Origin: Primulina eburnea
Lineage: Eukaryota > Streptophyta > Magnoliopsida > Lamiales > Gesneriaceae
Reading direction: 5' to 3'
Assembly: GCF_022965805.1 (NCBI RefSeq)
Contig: NC_133103.1
Span: forward strand, 29,750,329 to 29,814,328
Length of the DNA: 64,000 nt
Shown here: piece after piece, positions 22,331-33,382 of the stretch
How positions within the stretch are numbered: position 1 is the first letter of the stretch
Layout: every line of letters starts with the position of its first letter
The notes under the pieces: model-generated
The model's database searches: none
What the model was told of the DNA's origin: nothing
Seen by the model: only the letters and a program-made list of their open reading frames with translations
Position numbers and translations under genes: made by a program

Positions 22331-22705
22331 GCCATTTTGGCTAGAGTGTCTGCCTTCTCATTTTCTTTCCTGGGAATCTGTTCAAATGTAATCTCCGTGA
22401 ATTTCTCTCTGACTCTATCCACTTCTTGAGCATACTCAATAAGTTTCTCATCTTTCACATCATACATTCCCTTCATCTGCTGCGCTACCAACATGTGAGT
22501 CAGAAAAAATAAGTACCCGGGTAGCTCCTACATTTTTGGCTGCTCGTAGTCCCAGCCAACACAGCCTCATATTCTGCCTCATTGTTGGATGCTCGAAAGT
22601 CCAACCTAACTGCCAACTTCACTTCCTCCCCAGCTGGTGAAATCAGTACCACTCCTACCCCGCTCCCCTCTTTAGAAGATGAACCATCAACATATACTTT
22701 CCAAG
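22330..22705 (-). pseudogene. pol: Second (archaeal-type) RNase H of the Tat element
   Basis: 'WKVYVDGSSSKEGSGVGVVL' then 'FRASNNEAEYEAVLAG' (catalytic D and E) end at about 22500. After a frame break, 'FEQIPRKENEKADTLAKMAG' (final D) lies in the next frame. Having a second RNase H of this type after the usual one is diagnostic of the Tat lineage (family knowledge). The break near 22495 disables it. Confidence 0.85.
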
Positions 22706-23348
22706 GGTCCTCATTTTCAAGATGCACAGTCTCAGCTAGAAAATCAGCTAAGGCTTGTTCTTTGATAGATGTTCTTGGCTCATACTGGATGTCATACTCC
22801 CCTAGCTCAAGGGTCCACTTGATCAAGTGGCCAGACATATCCGAATGAGTTATAATTCTGCCCAATGGGCTGTTCGTGACCACCACAATCGGATGAGATA
22901 AGAAGTAAGGCCTCAAGCGTCTGGCTGTCATTACCAAAGCCAAAGCCAATTTTTCCAACCCCGAGTATCGGATCTCTGCCCCTTTGAGCGCATGCGAAAC
23001 ATAGTACACCGGCTGCTGAACTGATCCATCTAGCTTAACAAGGACTGAACTCACAGCCCCTTCAGTGGCAGATAAATATACCCATAAAGGCCCACCCGTT
23101 GACGGTTTGGCCAGGACGGGAAGCTCGGCCAGGTACTCCTTCAATTCTGTGAAAGCCTTCTCACAATCCGGCCCCCATTCAATTTTTTTGCTTTTTGCAA
23201 GGTCCGGAAGAAAGGTAAGCTCCTGTGGGCGGACCTCGAGATAAAACGTGCCAGCGCAGCAATCCTCCCTGTCAACTGCTGAACATCTTTGGGCCCCGAG
23301 GGGAGACCATACCCTGGATGGCTTGAACTTTCTCGGGGTTAGCCTCAA
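22706..23348 (-). pseudogene. pol: Tat-type first RNase H (connection-like)
   Basis: 'KAFTELKEYLAELPVLAKPS', 'LWVYLSATEGAVSSVLVK', 'VYYVSHALKGAEIRYSGLEK' and 'DMSGHLIKWTLELGEYDIQY' follow the usual order after RT. The catalytic Asp of this first RNase H is not in its usual TDAS context (here LSATEG), consistent with the degenerate first RNase H of Tat elements. It runs directly into the second RNase H. Confidence 0.8.
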
Positions 23349-23919
23349 TCCCCCTCTCTGTCACCATATAGCCCAGAAACTTCCCACTCTTCACCCCAAA
23401 TATACACTTTTGAGGGTTCAGCTTCAGCCCATAGGTCCTGCGGGTGGAAAATGTCTCCACTAGGTCAGGTATGAGCAGGGTCGAATCCTTAGACTTTACC
23501 ATGATTTCATCCACATACACTTCCACATTTCCTCCCCTACCTGCTTAGAAAAGACTTTATCCATCAACCGCTGATACGTGGCTCCGGAATTTTCGAGTCC
23601 GAAGGGCATGACCACATAACAGAAAGTTCCTTCAGAGGTGATGAAACTTACTTTATCTTGATCCTCCACTGCCAAGTGGATTTGATGGTACCCCTAATAA
23701 GCAGTCCAGCATGCACAAATACTGATGTCCGGCTGTGGAGTCCACCAACTGATCTATCCGCGGCAAGGGATAACAATCTTTAGGACATGCTTTGTTGAGA
23801 TCTCTGAAGTCTACACACATCCTCCATTTTCCTGAACTTTTCGGAACAAGAACGACATTCGAGAGCCAAGTAGGAAATTGTACCTCTCGAATGTGCTCAG
23901 CACTGAGCAAATCTCCCAC
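23272..23919 (-). pseudogene. pol: Tat-type reverse transcriptase, frame-shifted
   Basis: 23653-23919 carries 'IREVQFPTWLSNVVLVPK', 'GKWRMCVDFRDLNKACPKD' and 'YPLPRIDQLVDSTAGH'. 23272-23526 carries the active-site strand as 'YVDEIMVKSKD', where YVDD is normal, so one catalytic Asp is Glu. It continues with 'KCIFGVKSGKFLGYMVTERGIE'. The segment between (23527-23652) is readable in another frame ('GSRINVVSFI'-type text), so at least one indel separates the halves. Confidence 0.85.
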
Positions 23920-23967
23920 CTCCTTTTTTATAACTATATCTTTCTCGGGACCGAAGTGTCTTTTCTT

Positions 23968-24894
23968 CTATTTCACGGGACGAGAATTCGGTAAGATGTT
24001 TAAACGATGTTCTGCTACATCTGGACTCGTCCCTGTGAGCTCTTGGGCTGACCAAGCGAACCTGTTGAGATTAGCTTGTAAACAAGTAATAAGTTTTTCC
24101 CTTACCTCTAGGTCAAGGTCAGGGGATATTCTTAGAGTTTTCTTGTCAGGCCCCAATGTCACGATCTCCGACTTCTCATCCATCACCTCACGAACCTCCC
24201 TCCTTACCACGGGCAACCCGCTTCGCCCCCTTCTAATCATATTAACCTCCACACGTGCCCTCTTCCCCTCTTCTTTCACTATTCCTTCATAACATCTTCG
24301 TGCAACTTTCTGGTCTCAACACAAGACTCCCACCTCCTTTCCCACAGGAAATTTCAACTTCTGATGATACGTGGAAGCTACGGCTCTGAAATCCTTTACT
24401 ACCACGATAAATGTTATCATCTTTGTTACCCGCCGAGAGTCACGTCCCAAAGATAGGGGAAGATTAATCTGGCCCAACGGCGGAATGGCATGGCCTGTGA
24501 ACCCATATAGAGGAGTGGAGACTGGATCAAACTCGAATCCTTCGACTTTCATCTGGTCCAACGTGCTCTTAAACAATATATTTACAGAGCTCCCATTATC
24601 AATGAAGATCCTTGCCACATCGTAATTGGCAATGGTGGTCGTCACCACCAAGGCATCGTTATGAGGGGCCACGATGCCTCGGAGGTCCTCCGGCCCGAAA
24701 CTGATGATGGGATCCGGGGGCAGGTCCGTACCTCTAGAAATCTCAAAATTTTCCAACCTCCTCCCATGCGCTTTCCGCGCTCTCCCGGAATCTCCATCAG
24801 TAGCACCCCCCGAGATCATATGAATCATCCCTCTCGTGGGGTGGTTATCCTCATTCATTCTCCTCCTCGGTTCAGCGAGCTCCCGATGGGACAT
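23968..24894 (-). pseudogene. pol: Tat-type aspartic protease and linker to RT
   Basis: 24316-24894 contains 'VARIFIDNGSSVNILFKST', where the usual DxGSS active site is present as IDNGSSVNIL, and 'PLYGFTGHAIPPLGQINLP'. 23968-24279 is the protease-RT linker ('VTLGPDKKTLRISPDLD', 'RFAWSAQELTGTSPDVAEH'). A stop or shift near 24280-24315 separates the two. Confidence 0.8.
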
Positions 24895-25768
24895 CCTGAC
24901 CTCGACCCTCTCTCCTCGGCGCTTCGATCCTTGGATGTATCCATGGAGGGCCTCGACCCCGCCTAGAAGACGGGAGAGATCTCAGCTCACTCCCGGACGA
25001 GGACCCTTCATGTCTACCCCGTGGCGGAGGTCGAGCACTGCTCTCAACCCTCTGTGACTTCTCCCCCCTCTCCCCCGACTCCCTCACCTCCATCACCTTA
25101 TCCCGACTCCTATTCAGAGGAACATGTGATGAGAATTGTCCTCTACCTTTGGTTCTGTCCTCATCTCTTTCCCCTGCACCCCTCTTCTTTCCACCTCTCT
25201 AGGCTCCCTCCACCCTACTTCCTCCGGGCCGGTTTTCCATCCTCCTGTATCGTTGAGCATCCTCCAAGTTTACATATTTCTCCGCCCGAGCTAACAAGTC
25301 ATCATAGCTCGACAGAGGCTTCTTGACCAGCGATTTGAAGAATTCTCCCCCCCTCAGCCCTTGGGTAAAGGCGCTTATCATGATGTCAGTGGTAGCCGCT
25401 GGTATTTCTAGCGCTGCAGTGTTGAAGCGCTGGACAAACTCCCGCAACGTTTCAGCCTCTTGCTGTTTCATCACAAATAGACTCAAATAGTTCTTTTGAT
25501 GCCTCTTGCTGCTGGCAAATCGGTTGCAAGAAGGCTGCAGAGAAATCCTCGAACGACTGTATGGAGTTGGGCTGCAGGGTATTAAACCATTGCTGGGCGG
25601 ACCTCACCAACGTGCCCAGAAACACCCTGCACCTGACTCCGTCCGAATATTGGTGCAACAGAGCCGCATTCTCAAATCTTCCCAAGTGTTCTCAGGTTGC
25701 AAGTCCTTAATACCGCATTTCAATTGTCAAATTCAAGGGAACTTCAAGATTAGTGAAAGCTTCCTCGC
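24872..25768 (-). pseudogene. gag: Tat-type gag, truncated at its N-terminus
   Basis: 25452-25685 ('RFENAALLHQYSDGVRCRVF', 'RSAQQWFNTLQPNSIQSFED') and 25199-25486 ('MKQQEAETLREFVQRFNTAA', 'GLRGGEFFKSLVKKPLSSYD') form a typical Tat gag capsid region. 24872-25096 is the charged C-terminal part. At least one base is missing just before 'GRFENAAL' and the capsid is split again near 25470. The N-terminal part ends at about 25768 against a copia LTR fragment, so the element has no 5' LTR or primer site here. Confidence 0.8.
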
Positions 25769-25961
25769 TTGGGTAACTGTAACATTTAAGACTACTTCCG
25801 TTAGCATAGAAGACGTCAAGTTATCCTAAGTCCAGACTCGGTTCTGCTTCTCGTTATCTAAGTTCTGAAAAATTAGTCCTGCTTTTATATTTTATACTAA
25901 TTTTAACTAACAGCCTGCCGGTTTTTATTCGTATTGCCACAATAAATTTAGGCCTAACAAT
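25769..25961 (-). mobile_element. 3' LTR fragment of the large SIRE-type copia element
   Basis: 25769-25945 matches 60141-60297, the outer part of the same element's 5' LTR. On the minus strand an LTR start TGTTAGGCC follows the purine-rich tract ACAAAGGGGTAAAT (complement of 25961-25975). Only about 190 bp remain. The remainder, seen in 59325-60140, is replaced by Tat gag sequence, so a deletion or rearrangement joined the two elements at the GTAAC near 25769. Confidence 0.65.
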
Positions 25962-26020
25962 TTACCCCTTTGTGGTGATGCCAAAACCTGGATGTAAGCA
26001 AAGATAGATAACGGCAATAT

Positions 26021-29000
26021 AAAACAACAAAATATATTAAGATACTAAAACAAAAAATATTTTAGTTATCATTGCCAATGTCTCTGAAAATAATTTCAAC
26101 AACCTGAGTATCAGCATTAAGATTTCTTCTGGCAGAGAATTCTGCCAAGTCTCCAGTTCTTCTATCTTCTGGTTGTGCTTCTTCCCCCTTTTTGGCATCA
26201 ACGGCCATGACTTGAGCAATTAAGTAGTCCATATGCCCAGAGAGATTCATTATTCCGTTGTCGAGCATCTCCAAATATGGTGTATGATGAGATACTTGTT
26301 CACTTAGAGTATTAGAGATTGGGATTGAGACTCAATCTTGGCATCCATAGACTCCATTGAAATAGAAACTGAACGGATAACATCATAATGGTCGGTGAGT
26401 CGTTGGAGAATGTCAGTTTTTCCGAGCATTATAGCCTGTCCAAAAAACATTTGTCTCAGCATGCATTTTGTTAACAGATTCCATCGTGCGAAATATCTCT
26501 TTAGAGATACGGTCTCAGAAAAACTGTGCACCACTCACTTCTGCAGCATGTTCACGCGAGATTTGCTTTACCATCTTCGATAGATTGTTGAGATTTCTTT
26601 GCAGAGCTTCTATCTCAGATTCCATGTTAAATATTTCTAGTTCCGGAGAAGGAGTTTTGGTGAGCATACGCTGCCTAATTTCGGCAACATGGGCAATATG
26701 AGCAGCAGAGTCAGAAACAGATACAACCAATGCAGTAGAGACTGGAAACTGTTGAGGAGCAGTAGGAAGAATTGTGTCCAGCAGAGCAGTAGAAGAATCA
26801 GGTTCAACAGAGATTTCTTCTAGAGCAGTAGGAGAGATTTGTGTTGAAATAGTTTCTTCAGCAGCAGATGGAGCAGGAGAAGTGACTTCAAGATTATTAA
26901 TTTATTCATAAGCAACATTCTCGTCGTGGTGAACATTTTCAGTAGTTTCCAGTGGTTGCTCCGAGGAGGTGAGTTCAGATGACCTATGCAGGAGAGCTGA
27001 CATTTCTGCTTGATGTTCAGCAAAAAATTTCTCAAGATTTGGTAAAGGATGATCATCTGAAGCTTCCATGGGTTGGGTTTCGGGTGATGGTTCTGAGGAG
27101 AACACATCCTGATTTGATTGAGGTGGAGCAGCAGTAGGAACAATGGACTGAATGACCTCATCCACCGAGGCCAGCTCTTGAACAGAGATCAATGACGATG
27201 ATCGAGTAGTCAGTTCTGGTAATGCAGTAGTACTTGAGACTTTTGCGTTTATGGGAGCTGTGGTCCTTTCCTCAACTAGCTGTATCTGTAAAAGTTCAGG
27301 AACCAGGCCTAATCTGTATGAAAGAGGCTTAGCAAAAGCCTGCTCTTGAGTGTGAATCTGTTCAATCAACAAATTCAATTTATCATAGATAAGCTTGATA
27401 ATATCCTGATCATGAGAAGCAGTAGGACTCATTGGATCAAAATTAGACTTTAGTGTTGACAACACAGAGTCCATTTCCTTCTGCCTTAATTGATCAAGGA
27501 TGTAGTTCCTTCGATTCATTGCCTCAATAACATTTTTGGCTTTTGCAGTAGCAAAAACATTCTTCTCATGCTTCATCATGCGTCCCAATGTGTTTTTAGT
27601 ACGTAAATAAGTGATAGTATGAAAAACTCTCATCTTCAGCCATTCATCAAAAAATAACAAATTTTCCTTGGCAGAGTTTTCAATCTCCTGAAGTGGAGTT
27701 CAATGCCAGTTTGTACTGTGTTTTGGTGCATTGGCGTTGGGGTTTTTCAAATAACTTCCCTTTTCCTTTTCCAGTAGGAGAAGGCAGCACAGATCGAGTA
27801 GTGGAGGATCCGGATAGTGAATCTCGAAAAACAACTCCAGTAACAGGTCTGAGAGTAGACACTGAAGTTGATGTTGATGAAACAAGAGCATCTACTGGTG
27901 CGATGATAGAGATGATATCAGTTGGTTGTGAGACAGCAATAGTGACTGCTGGATCTGAAACAGACTTGGGTTTGGGTGAGTTGACAACTGGAAATACTTG
28001 TCTCAACGAGACAGTATCCAAATCAGCAATGACTGTTGTTTTCTGGATGCGGATGGTAGTTCGGGGCTTCTTTTTGTTCGGAGTTGCTACTGGAATGGAA
28101 GCAGCAGTAGGTGCAGCTGATTCTTCAGATACAGTGTTCTCTGAATCAGTCAAGACAATTACTCTTTTTCTTTTGATTTTATTTTGAACAGCTAGACCTT
28201 CGGCTTGGGCATCCCCAATCTCCTTTTTCATTGAAACAAATTCAGCCACAGTTGGCTTAAGTCGAAGAGCAAGCACGTTATCAGCGTTTGCCATAGTAAC
28301 AAAAGAAGAATCATGTTCAGTGGTGAACGGAAAACCAGCATCCTTCAACATCTGGCTAATTTGAACAGCAAACCCAGTCTTTTTTCTTGAAATCATTTCT
28401 CTCATGATTTTGAATAGAAACAAACTCCAATCTACCTTGATCTCAGAAGTGATTGCTACCATCACCTGAACTTTTTCTTTGGTTAATCGATCAAAAGTAC
28501 CAGCTTTCACAAGTAGTGCCTTTGCCACAATATCAGCGAGTATTTGGTACTCCATGAGAGATACTAAAACAACAAAATATATTAAGATACTAAAACAAAA
28601 AATATTTTAGTTATCATTGCCAATGTCTCTGAAAATAATTTCAACAACCTGAGTATCAGCATTAAGATTTCTTCTGGCAGAGAATTCTGCCAAGTCTCCA
28701 GTTCTTCTATCTTCTGGTTGTGCTTCTTCCCCCTTTTTGGCATCAACGGCCATGACTTGAGCAATTAAGTAGTCCATATGCCCAGAGAGATTCATTATTC
28801 CGTTGTCGAGCATCTCCAAATATGGTGTATGATGAGATACTTGTTCACTTAGAGTATTAAGAGATTGAGATTGAGACTCAATCTTGGCATCCATAGACTC
28901 CATTGAAATAGAAACTGAACGGATAACATCATAATGGTCGGTGAGTCGTTGGAGAATGTCAGTTTTTCCGAGCATCATAGCACATTGACTTCTGGAAACA

Positions 29001-31135
29001 GCCTGTCCAAAAACATTTGTCTCAGCATGCATTTTGTTAACAGATTCCATCGTGCGAAATATCTCTTTAGAGATACGGTCTCAGAAAAACTGTGCACCAC
29101 TCACTTCTGCAGCATGTTCACGCGAGATTTGCTTTACCATCTTCGATAGATTGTTGAGATTTCTTTGCAGAGCTTCTATCTTAGATTCCATGTTAAATAT
29201 TTCTAGTTCCGGAGAAGGAGTTTTGGTGAGCATACGCTGCCTGATTTCGGCAACATGGGCAATATGAGCAGCAGAGTCAGAAACAGATACAACCAATGCA
29301 GTAGAGACTGGAAACTGTTGAGGAGCAGTAGGAAGAATTGTGTCCAGCAGAGCAGTAGAAGAATCAGGTTCAACAGAGATTTCTTCTAGAGCAGTAGGAG
29401 AGATTTGTGTTGAAATAGTTTCTTCAGCAGCAGATGGAGCAGGAGAAGTGACTTCAAGATTATTAATTTATTCATAAGCAACATTCTCGTCGTGGTGAAC
29501 ATTTTCAGTAGTTTCCAGTGGTTGCTCCGAGGAGGTGAGTTCAGATGACCTATGCAGGAGAGCTGACATTTCTGCTTGATGTTCAGCAGAAAATTTCTCA
29601 AGATTTGGTAAAGGATGATCATCTGAAGCTTCCATGGGTTGGGTTTCGGGTGATGGTTCTGAGGAGAACACATCCTGATTTGATTGAGGTGGAGCAGCAG
29701 TAGGAACAATGGACTGAATGACCTCATCCACCGAGGCCAGCTCTTGAACAGAGATCAATGACGATGATCGAGTAGGCAGTTCTGGTAATGCAGTAGTACT
29801 TGAGACTTTTGCGTTTATGGGAGCTGTGGTCCTTTCCTCAACTAGCTGTATCTGTAAAAGTTCAGGAACCAGGCCTAATCTGTATGAAAGAGGCTTAGCA
29901 AAAGCCTGCTCTTGAGTGTGAATCTGTTCAATCAAAAAATTCAATTTATCATAGATAAGCTTGATAATATCCTGATCATGAGAAGCAGTAGGACTCATTG
30001 GATCAAAATTAGACTTTAGTGTTGACAACACAGAGTCCATTTCCTTCTGCCTTAATTGATCAAGGATGTAGTTCCTTCGATTCATTGCCTCAATAACATT
30101 TTTGGCTTTTGCAGTAGCAAAAACATTCTTCTCATGCTTCATCATGCGTCCCAATGTGTTTTTAGTACGTAAATAAGTGATAGTATGAAAAACTCTCATC
30201 TTCAGCCATTCATCAAAAAATAACAAATTTTCCTTGGCAGAGTTTTCAATCTCCTGAAGTGGAGTTCAATGCCAGTTTGTACTATGTTTTGGTGCATTGG
30301 CGTTGGGGTTTTTCAAATAACTTCCCTTTTCCTTTTCCAGTAGGAGAAGGCAGCACAGATCGAGTAGTGGAGGATCCGGATAGTGAATCTCGAAAAACAA
30401 CTCCAGTAACAGGTCTGAGAGTAGACACTGAAGTTGATGTTGATGAAACAAGAGCATCTACTGGTGCGATGACAGAGGTGATATCAGTTGGTTGTGAGAC
30501 AGCAATAGTGACTGCTGGATCTGAAACAGACTTGGGTTTGGGTGAGTTGACAGCTGGAAATACTTGTCTCAACGAGACAGTATCCAAATCAGCAATGACT
30601 GTTGTTTTCTGGATGCGGATGGTAGTTCGGGGCTTCTTTTTGTTCGGAGTTGCTACTGGAATGGAAGCAGCAGTAGGTGCAGCTGATTCTTCAGATACAG
30701 TGTTCTCTGAATCAGTCAAGACAATTACTCTTTTTCTTTTGATTTTATTTTGAACAGCTAGACCTTCGGCTTGGGCATCCCCAATCTTCTTTTTCATTGA
30801 AACAAATTAAGCCACAGTTGGCTTAAGTCGAAGAACAAGCACGTTATCAGCGTTTGCCATAGTAACAAAAGAAGAATCATGTTCAGTGGTGAACGGAAAA
30901 CCAGCATCCTTCAACATCTGGCTAATTTGAACAGCAAACCCAGTCTTTTTTCTTGAAATCATTTCTCTCTTGATTTTGAATAGAAACAAACTCCAATCTA
31001 CCTTGATCTCAGAAGTGATTGCTACCATCACCTGAACTTTTTCTTTGGTTAATCGATCAAAAGTACCAGCTTCTTGAAGGAAGAAGCTTCTTGAAGGAAG
31101 AAGCTTCTTTGGTTAATCGATCAAAAGTACCAAAG
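26021..31135. repeat. Tandem duplication, two units of about 2.55 kb
   Basis: 26021-28563 and about 28566-31066/31135 are direct repeats with offset 2545-2566 bp. The offset changes because of a 22-bp and a 1-bp difference near 26302-26450. Most lines differ by 0-2 bases per 60, so the duplication is young relative to the element. Both units start TAAAACAACAAAATATATT. Confidence 0.9.
26037..28565 (-). pseudogene. Envelope-like ORF of the SIRE-type copia, tandem copy 2
   Basis: Reading on the minus strand, 27680-28555 has 'ILADIVAKALLVKAGTFDRL', 'FAVQISQMLKDAGFPFTTEH' and a basic hinge 'KIKRKRVIVLTDSENTVS', then a long Ser/Thr/Pro-rich segment. After a frame break, 26902-27660 has 'FFDEWLKMRVFHTITYLRT' and 'HEKNVFATAKAKNVIEAMNR'. 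A coiled-coil tail lies in 26062-26730 ('KIESQSQSL', 'MDYLIAQVMAVDAKKGE'). This is the ORF found downstream of RNase H in SIRE-type elements and called envelope-like, with no proven function. The break near 27660-27680 is also present in copy 1, so it predates the duplication. This copy lacks about 22 bp near 26430 that copy 1 has. Confidence 0.75.
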
Positions 31136-31500
31136 CGAGTATTTGGTACTCCATTTTCAGAAGCTTCTTGAAGGAAGAGGGAGAAAGTTCCTCTCCAGAA
31201 GCTGAGAAGGTAGAGAGGGCAATGGACATTTCTTCCTTCGAAATTCCTGACAGATCAGAGGTGCCTGAGATTGGAAGAAAGAAAGTTGAACCTAGCACTG
31301 TAGCATCAATAGTAATAGATGCGTCCCCCTGAGAATAAACAATATTCCCATCTTGAACAGTTGCTTTGGCGAAGAATTCCAAAAGTGCGGTCTTGTAGAT
31401 AACAGCGAGTGCTTCTAGAAACTTTCAAAGTCCAGATTTTATACAAAGTTGATGCAAAGTTGACTTAATAAGAATTTAGAATATAAGCTCCAGCCATTTC
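28566..31500 (-). pseudogene. Envelope-like ORF of the SIRE-type copia, tandem copy 1 with the N-terminus
   Basis: N-terminal part at 31113-31382 ('EFFAKATVQDGNIVYSQGDA', 'SISGTSDLSGISKEEMS'-type text). Upstream to about 31500 a broken start reads 'QVNFASTLYK'. 30807-31031, 30282-30797 and 29468-30226 follow copy 2 almost residue for residue, with the coiled-coil tail in 28607-29296. A TAA at 30807-30809 replaces a Glu codon intact in copy 2. The junction with the unique N-terminal part (31066-31160) is scrambled and holds repeats of GCTTCTTGAAGGAAGA. Confidence 0.75.
31069..31180. repeat. Short repeats GCTTCTTGAAGGAAGA at the duplication joint
   Basis: Three near-adjacent copies at about 31069, 31086 and 31160. 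A second partial copy of TTGGTTAATCGATCAAAAGTACC lies at 31107, after the one at 31045. This looks like a template-switch or repair scar at the edge of the 2.55-kb duplication. Confidence 0.7.
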
Positions 31501-32076
31501 GTTGCATGTAAAGAGAGTAGCTTCGAAGTAGATTGTGTAATCATGATTTCGAAAGAAAGCAATAGTTAGAGAGTAAGATTCTGGAAAAGTAAAAGGTGAA
31601 AAGGAGTGAAAAGAGCGGTTAATATTCAAAAGAGAATGTACAGCCGTCAATGTAAACACAAAGACACGTTTCATTATGTTTACGGTTGAGTATGAGAAAA
31701 TTCATGTAGAGCATGTCAGAGAGACACTAATTATTTCAAAATTTGAAAAGTAATAATAAAAGAGCGGGCTGTCCAGATGGTTACTGAAAAAGACCAGAAG
31801 AGGGTTTGTCGTTTTATGATAATATCTACTGGAAGTCATAGGATGCTGAAATATTTTCAGCAGATTAATACAAAAACCAGTAGACACTTGTTTTATGAAA
31901 AAGACAAACATCCTTTCTGCTTCTGATAGGGTATAAAAGTGACAGTCTGAAAAACGATATTGTTCCCCCTAAATTCATGCAATTAATAAATGCGACAATA
32001 CGGTTTCTTAGGAAAAGATAGATTAATCTTTATATTCGTATAGTCAAATCGCCGTCTCTTCAGCTTCCCAAGACTC
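31501..32076. other. Non-coding spacer in the copia element
   Basis: No recognisable coding region. A TATA-like TATAAAAG in + orientation lies at 31932-31939. Short minus-strand frames (31465-31674, 31702-31911) show nothing recognisable. Confidence 0.5.
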
Positions 32077-32083
32077 TATAAAA
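32077..32083 (+). promoter_or_regulatory. TATA-like box before antisense mini-ORF 1
   Basis: TATAAAA in the context GACTCTATAAAATTACG, 55 bp before an ATG at 32138, with an A/C-rich leader between them. The spacing suits a plant promoter with a short leader. No expression evidence is available. Confidence 0.4.
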
Positions 32084-32137
32084 TTACGTGCAAATTCACA
32101 AACTAAATCATTCAATCTTTTCATCAAACCAACACAA

Positions 32138-32293
32138 ATGATAAGTGCAAGTGATCTCTCGGAGTCTTTTCCAGAGTCAGAATCAGCAGAGGAATTCCAA
32201 AGACAAATTACAGCCTATCGTAAGCAGATGTTTGAAGACATCCTTTTTCAAGATATGAAGACTAGAAAGAAAATCCTCAGTTTATTAATATGA
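32138..32293 (+). CDS. Antisense mini-ORF 1 (51 aa) inside the copia element
   Basis: Starts 'MISASDLSESFPESESAEEF' and ends 'KTRKKILSLLI'. Acidic and Ser-rich at the N-terminus, helical and basic at the C-terminus. It lies antisense to the SIRE-type element, between the RNase H end and the envelope-like ORF, 55 bp after a TATA-like box. I recognise no family. Plant LTR elements are known to carry antisense ORFs, so it may be one; it may also be chance. Confidence 0.35.
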   Translation: MISASDLSESFPESESAEEFQRQITAYRKQMFEDILFQDMKTRKKILSLLI

Positions 32294-32663
32294 ACAATCA
32301 GTTAGATTGTTTGTTCTTGTTAGGACTAAGCTGAGGGATAATCCTCTTCACCAACCATGATCACGCAAAGCGAGAGAGTTGGGGTCCCAGCAGTCCTTAG
32401 ATAAGTTCATGTTGAAGTACTTTGCAACATAGAAGTACTTCAAGCTGCTGATATCAATAAATGTAGTAGATAAACTCAATGTAATGCTTCTGGTTTTATG
32501 AATGAAAAGTCTCATTTTGACATGTTTTTTTTATCTACTGCTTTCATTGAATAAATGATAATAATAAAAATTGAGTAAGAAAAACTCAGTCTGTGTAATT
32601 CAGTAGAACGGTTCGGTTGACTTGAAACTTTTCAACTTCTTCACCATTAATATGCAACCTATC

Positions 32664-32670
32664 TATAAAT
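32664..32670 (+). promoter_or_regulatory. TATA-like box before antisense mini-ORF 2
   Basis: TATAAAT in the context CTATCTATAAATAATACG, 38 bp before the ATG at 32708. The same TATA-then-ATG arrangement as at 32077-32138 makes it less likely to be accidental, although AT-rich DNA yields such sites readily. Confidence 0.35.
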
Positions 32671-32707
32671 AATACGACAACAAGTGTTAAGAAAACAGTA
32701 ATTCGAT

Positions 32708-32920
32708 ATGTCGAACTCAAGCAATTCTGATGCTTGTAGCAGCACTCATGTTTTGGTAACACCGGAGACACTTCCACATCTGGAAGCTTTGAAGAAAACC
32801 ATAGAGGAGTATGTCGGGATAAAGGTCATGTCCGTATGGTTCAAAGTGCAGGAGCTGCAGAATGTGTATCAGAATGGTTTGGCTTCTACTACTGCTCAAA
32901 GAGCAAGAGCAAGAAAGTAA
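32708..32920 (+). CDS. Antisense mini-ORF 2 (70 aa) inside the copia element
   Basis: Begins 'MSNSSNSDACSSTHVLVTPE', then an amphipathic helix ('LEALKKTIEEYVGIKVMSV') and a basic end 'TAQRARARK'. After the stop the same frame continues open for about 35 codons ('VDQVSELATERVLLQMMLWK'), suggesting a longer ancestral product cut by a nonsense change. Family unknown. It shares position, strand and style with mini-ORF 1. Confidence 0.35.
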   Translation: MSNSSNSDACSSTHVLVTPETLPHLEALKKTIEEYVGIKVMSVWFKVQELQNVYQNGLASTTAQRARARK

Positions 32921-33239
32921 AAACGTGAATTTCAAGTTGATCAAGTCTCTGAGCTGGCTACTGAAAGGGTACTGCTTCAGATGATGCTCTGGAAGGAGTG
33001 GTATCTACTCGATAATATTTTCAGCACATAGTCCTTTAACCAAATTAGGAGTCATGAGTTGAATAACTGGATTACTGAGTAGAAAGATTCTATAGATACT
33101 GATTGTGTAGTGTAACCTGATCTCGATTACATTCAAGATGAAATAACAGTATTTATCTTAAATTGTCTTTATATTCTTCTGCAAAGAGAACAGAGTTAAC
33201 ACAAAATCGATAATAATTAACCAGATAATAACATTAATG

Positions 33240-33377
33240 AAATCAAGTTAAATCAATTAATCCCAATATATTTCGAAAGTAAGAAAACTTATTCTCAAGC
33301 AAAGGTTTAGTAAAGATATCTGCTGCTTGTAAATCAGTAAAGACATATTCCAGACGAATGTCCTTCTTCTGCACATG
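33240..33377 (-). pseudogene. pol: SIRE-type copia RNase H, C-terminal piece
   Basis: The minus strand reads 'RDHVQKKDIRLEYVFTDLQA' then 'ADIFTKPLLENKFSYFRNIL' and 'GLIDLT', the normal end of copia RNase H. The frame is cut at 33378 by the Athila-like element; the preceding part is at 44629 onward. An apparent longer frame to 33464 uses LTR sequence and is not real. Confidence 0.9.
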
Positions 33378-33382
33378 ATCTC
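33378..33382. repeat. Target-site duplication ATCTC (left)
   Basis: ATCTC immediately precedes the LTR start TGTTGCGAC. The identical five bases are at 44624-44628 after the other LTR. Removing the element and one copy restores the copia RNase H order. Confidence 0.95.

Noticed and set aside
27693..28187. 164-codon + strand frame, duplicated at 30259-30753
   Set aside because: It is the antisense shadow of the Ser/Thr-rich part of the envelope-like ORF. The coding signal and motifs are on the minus strand.
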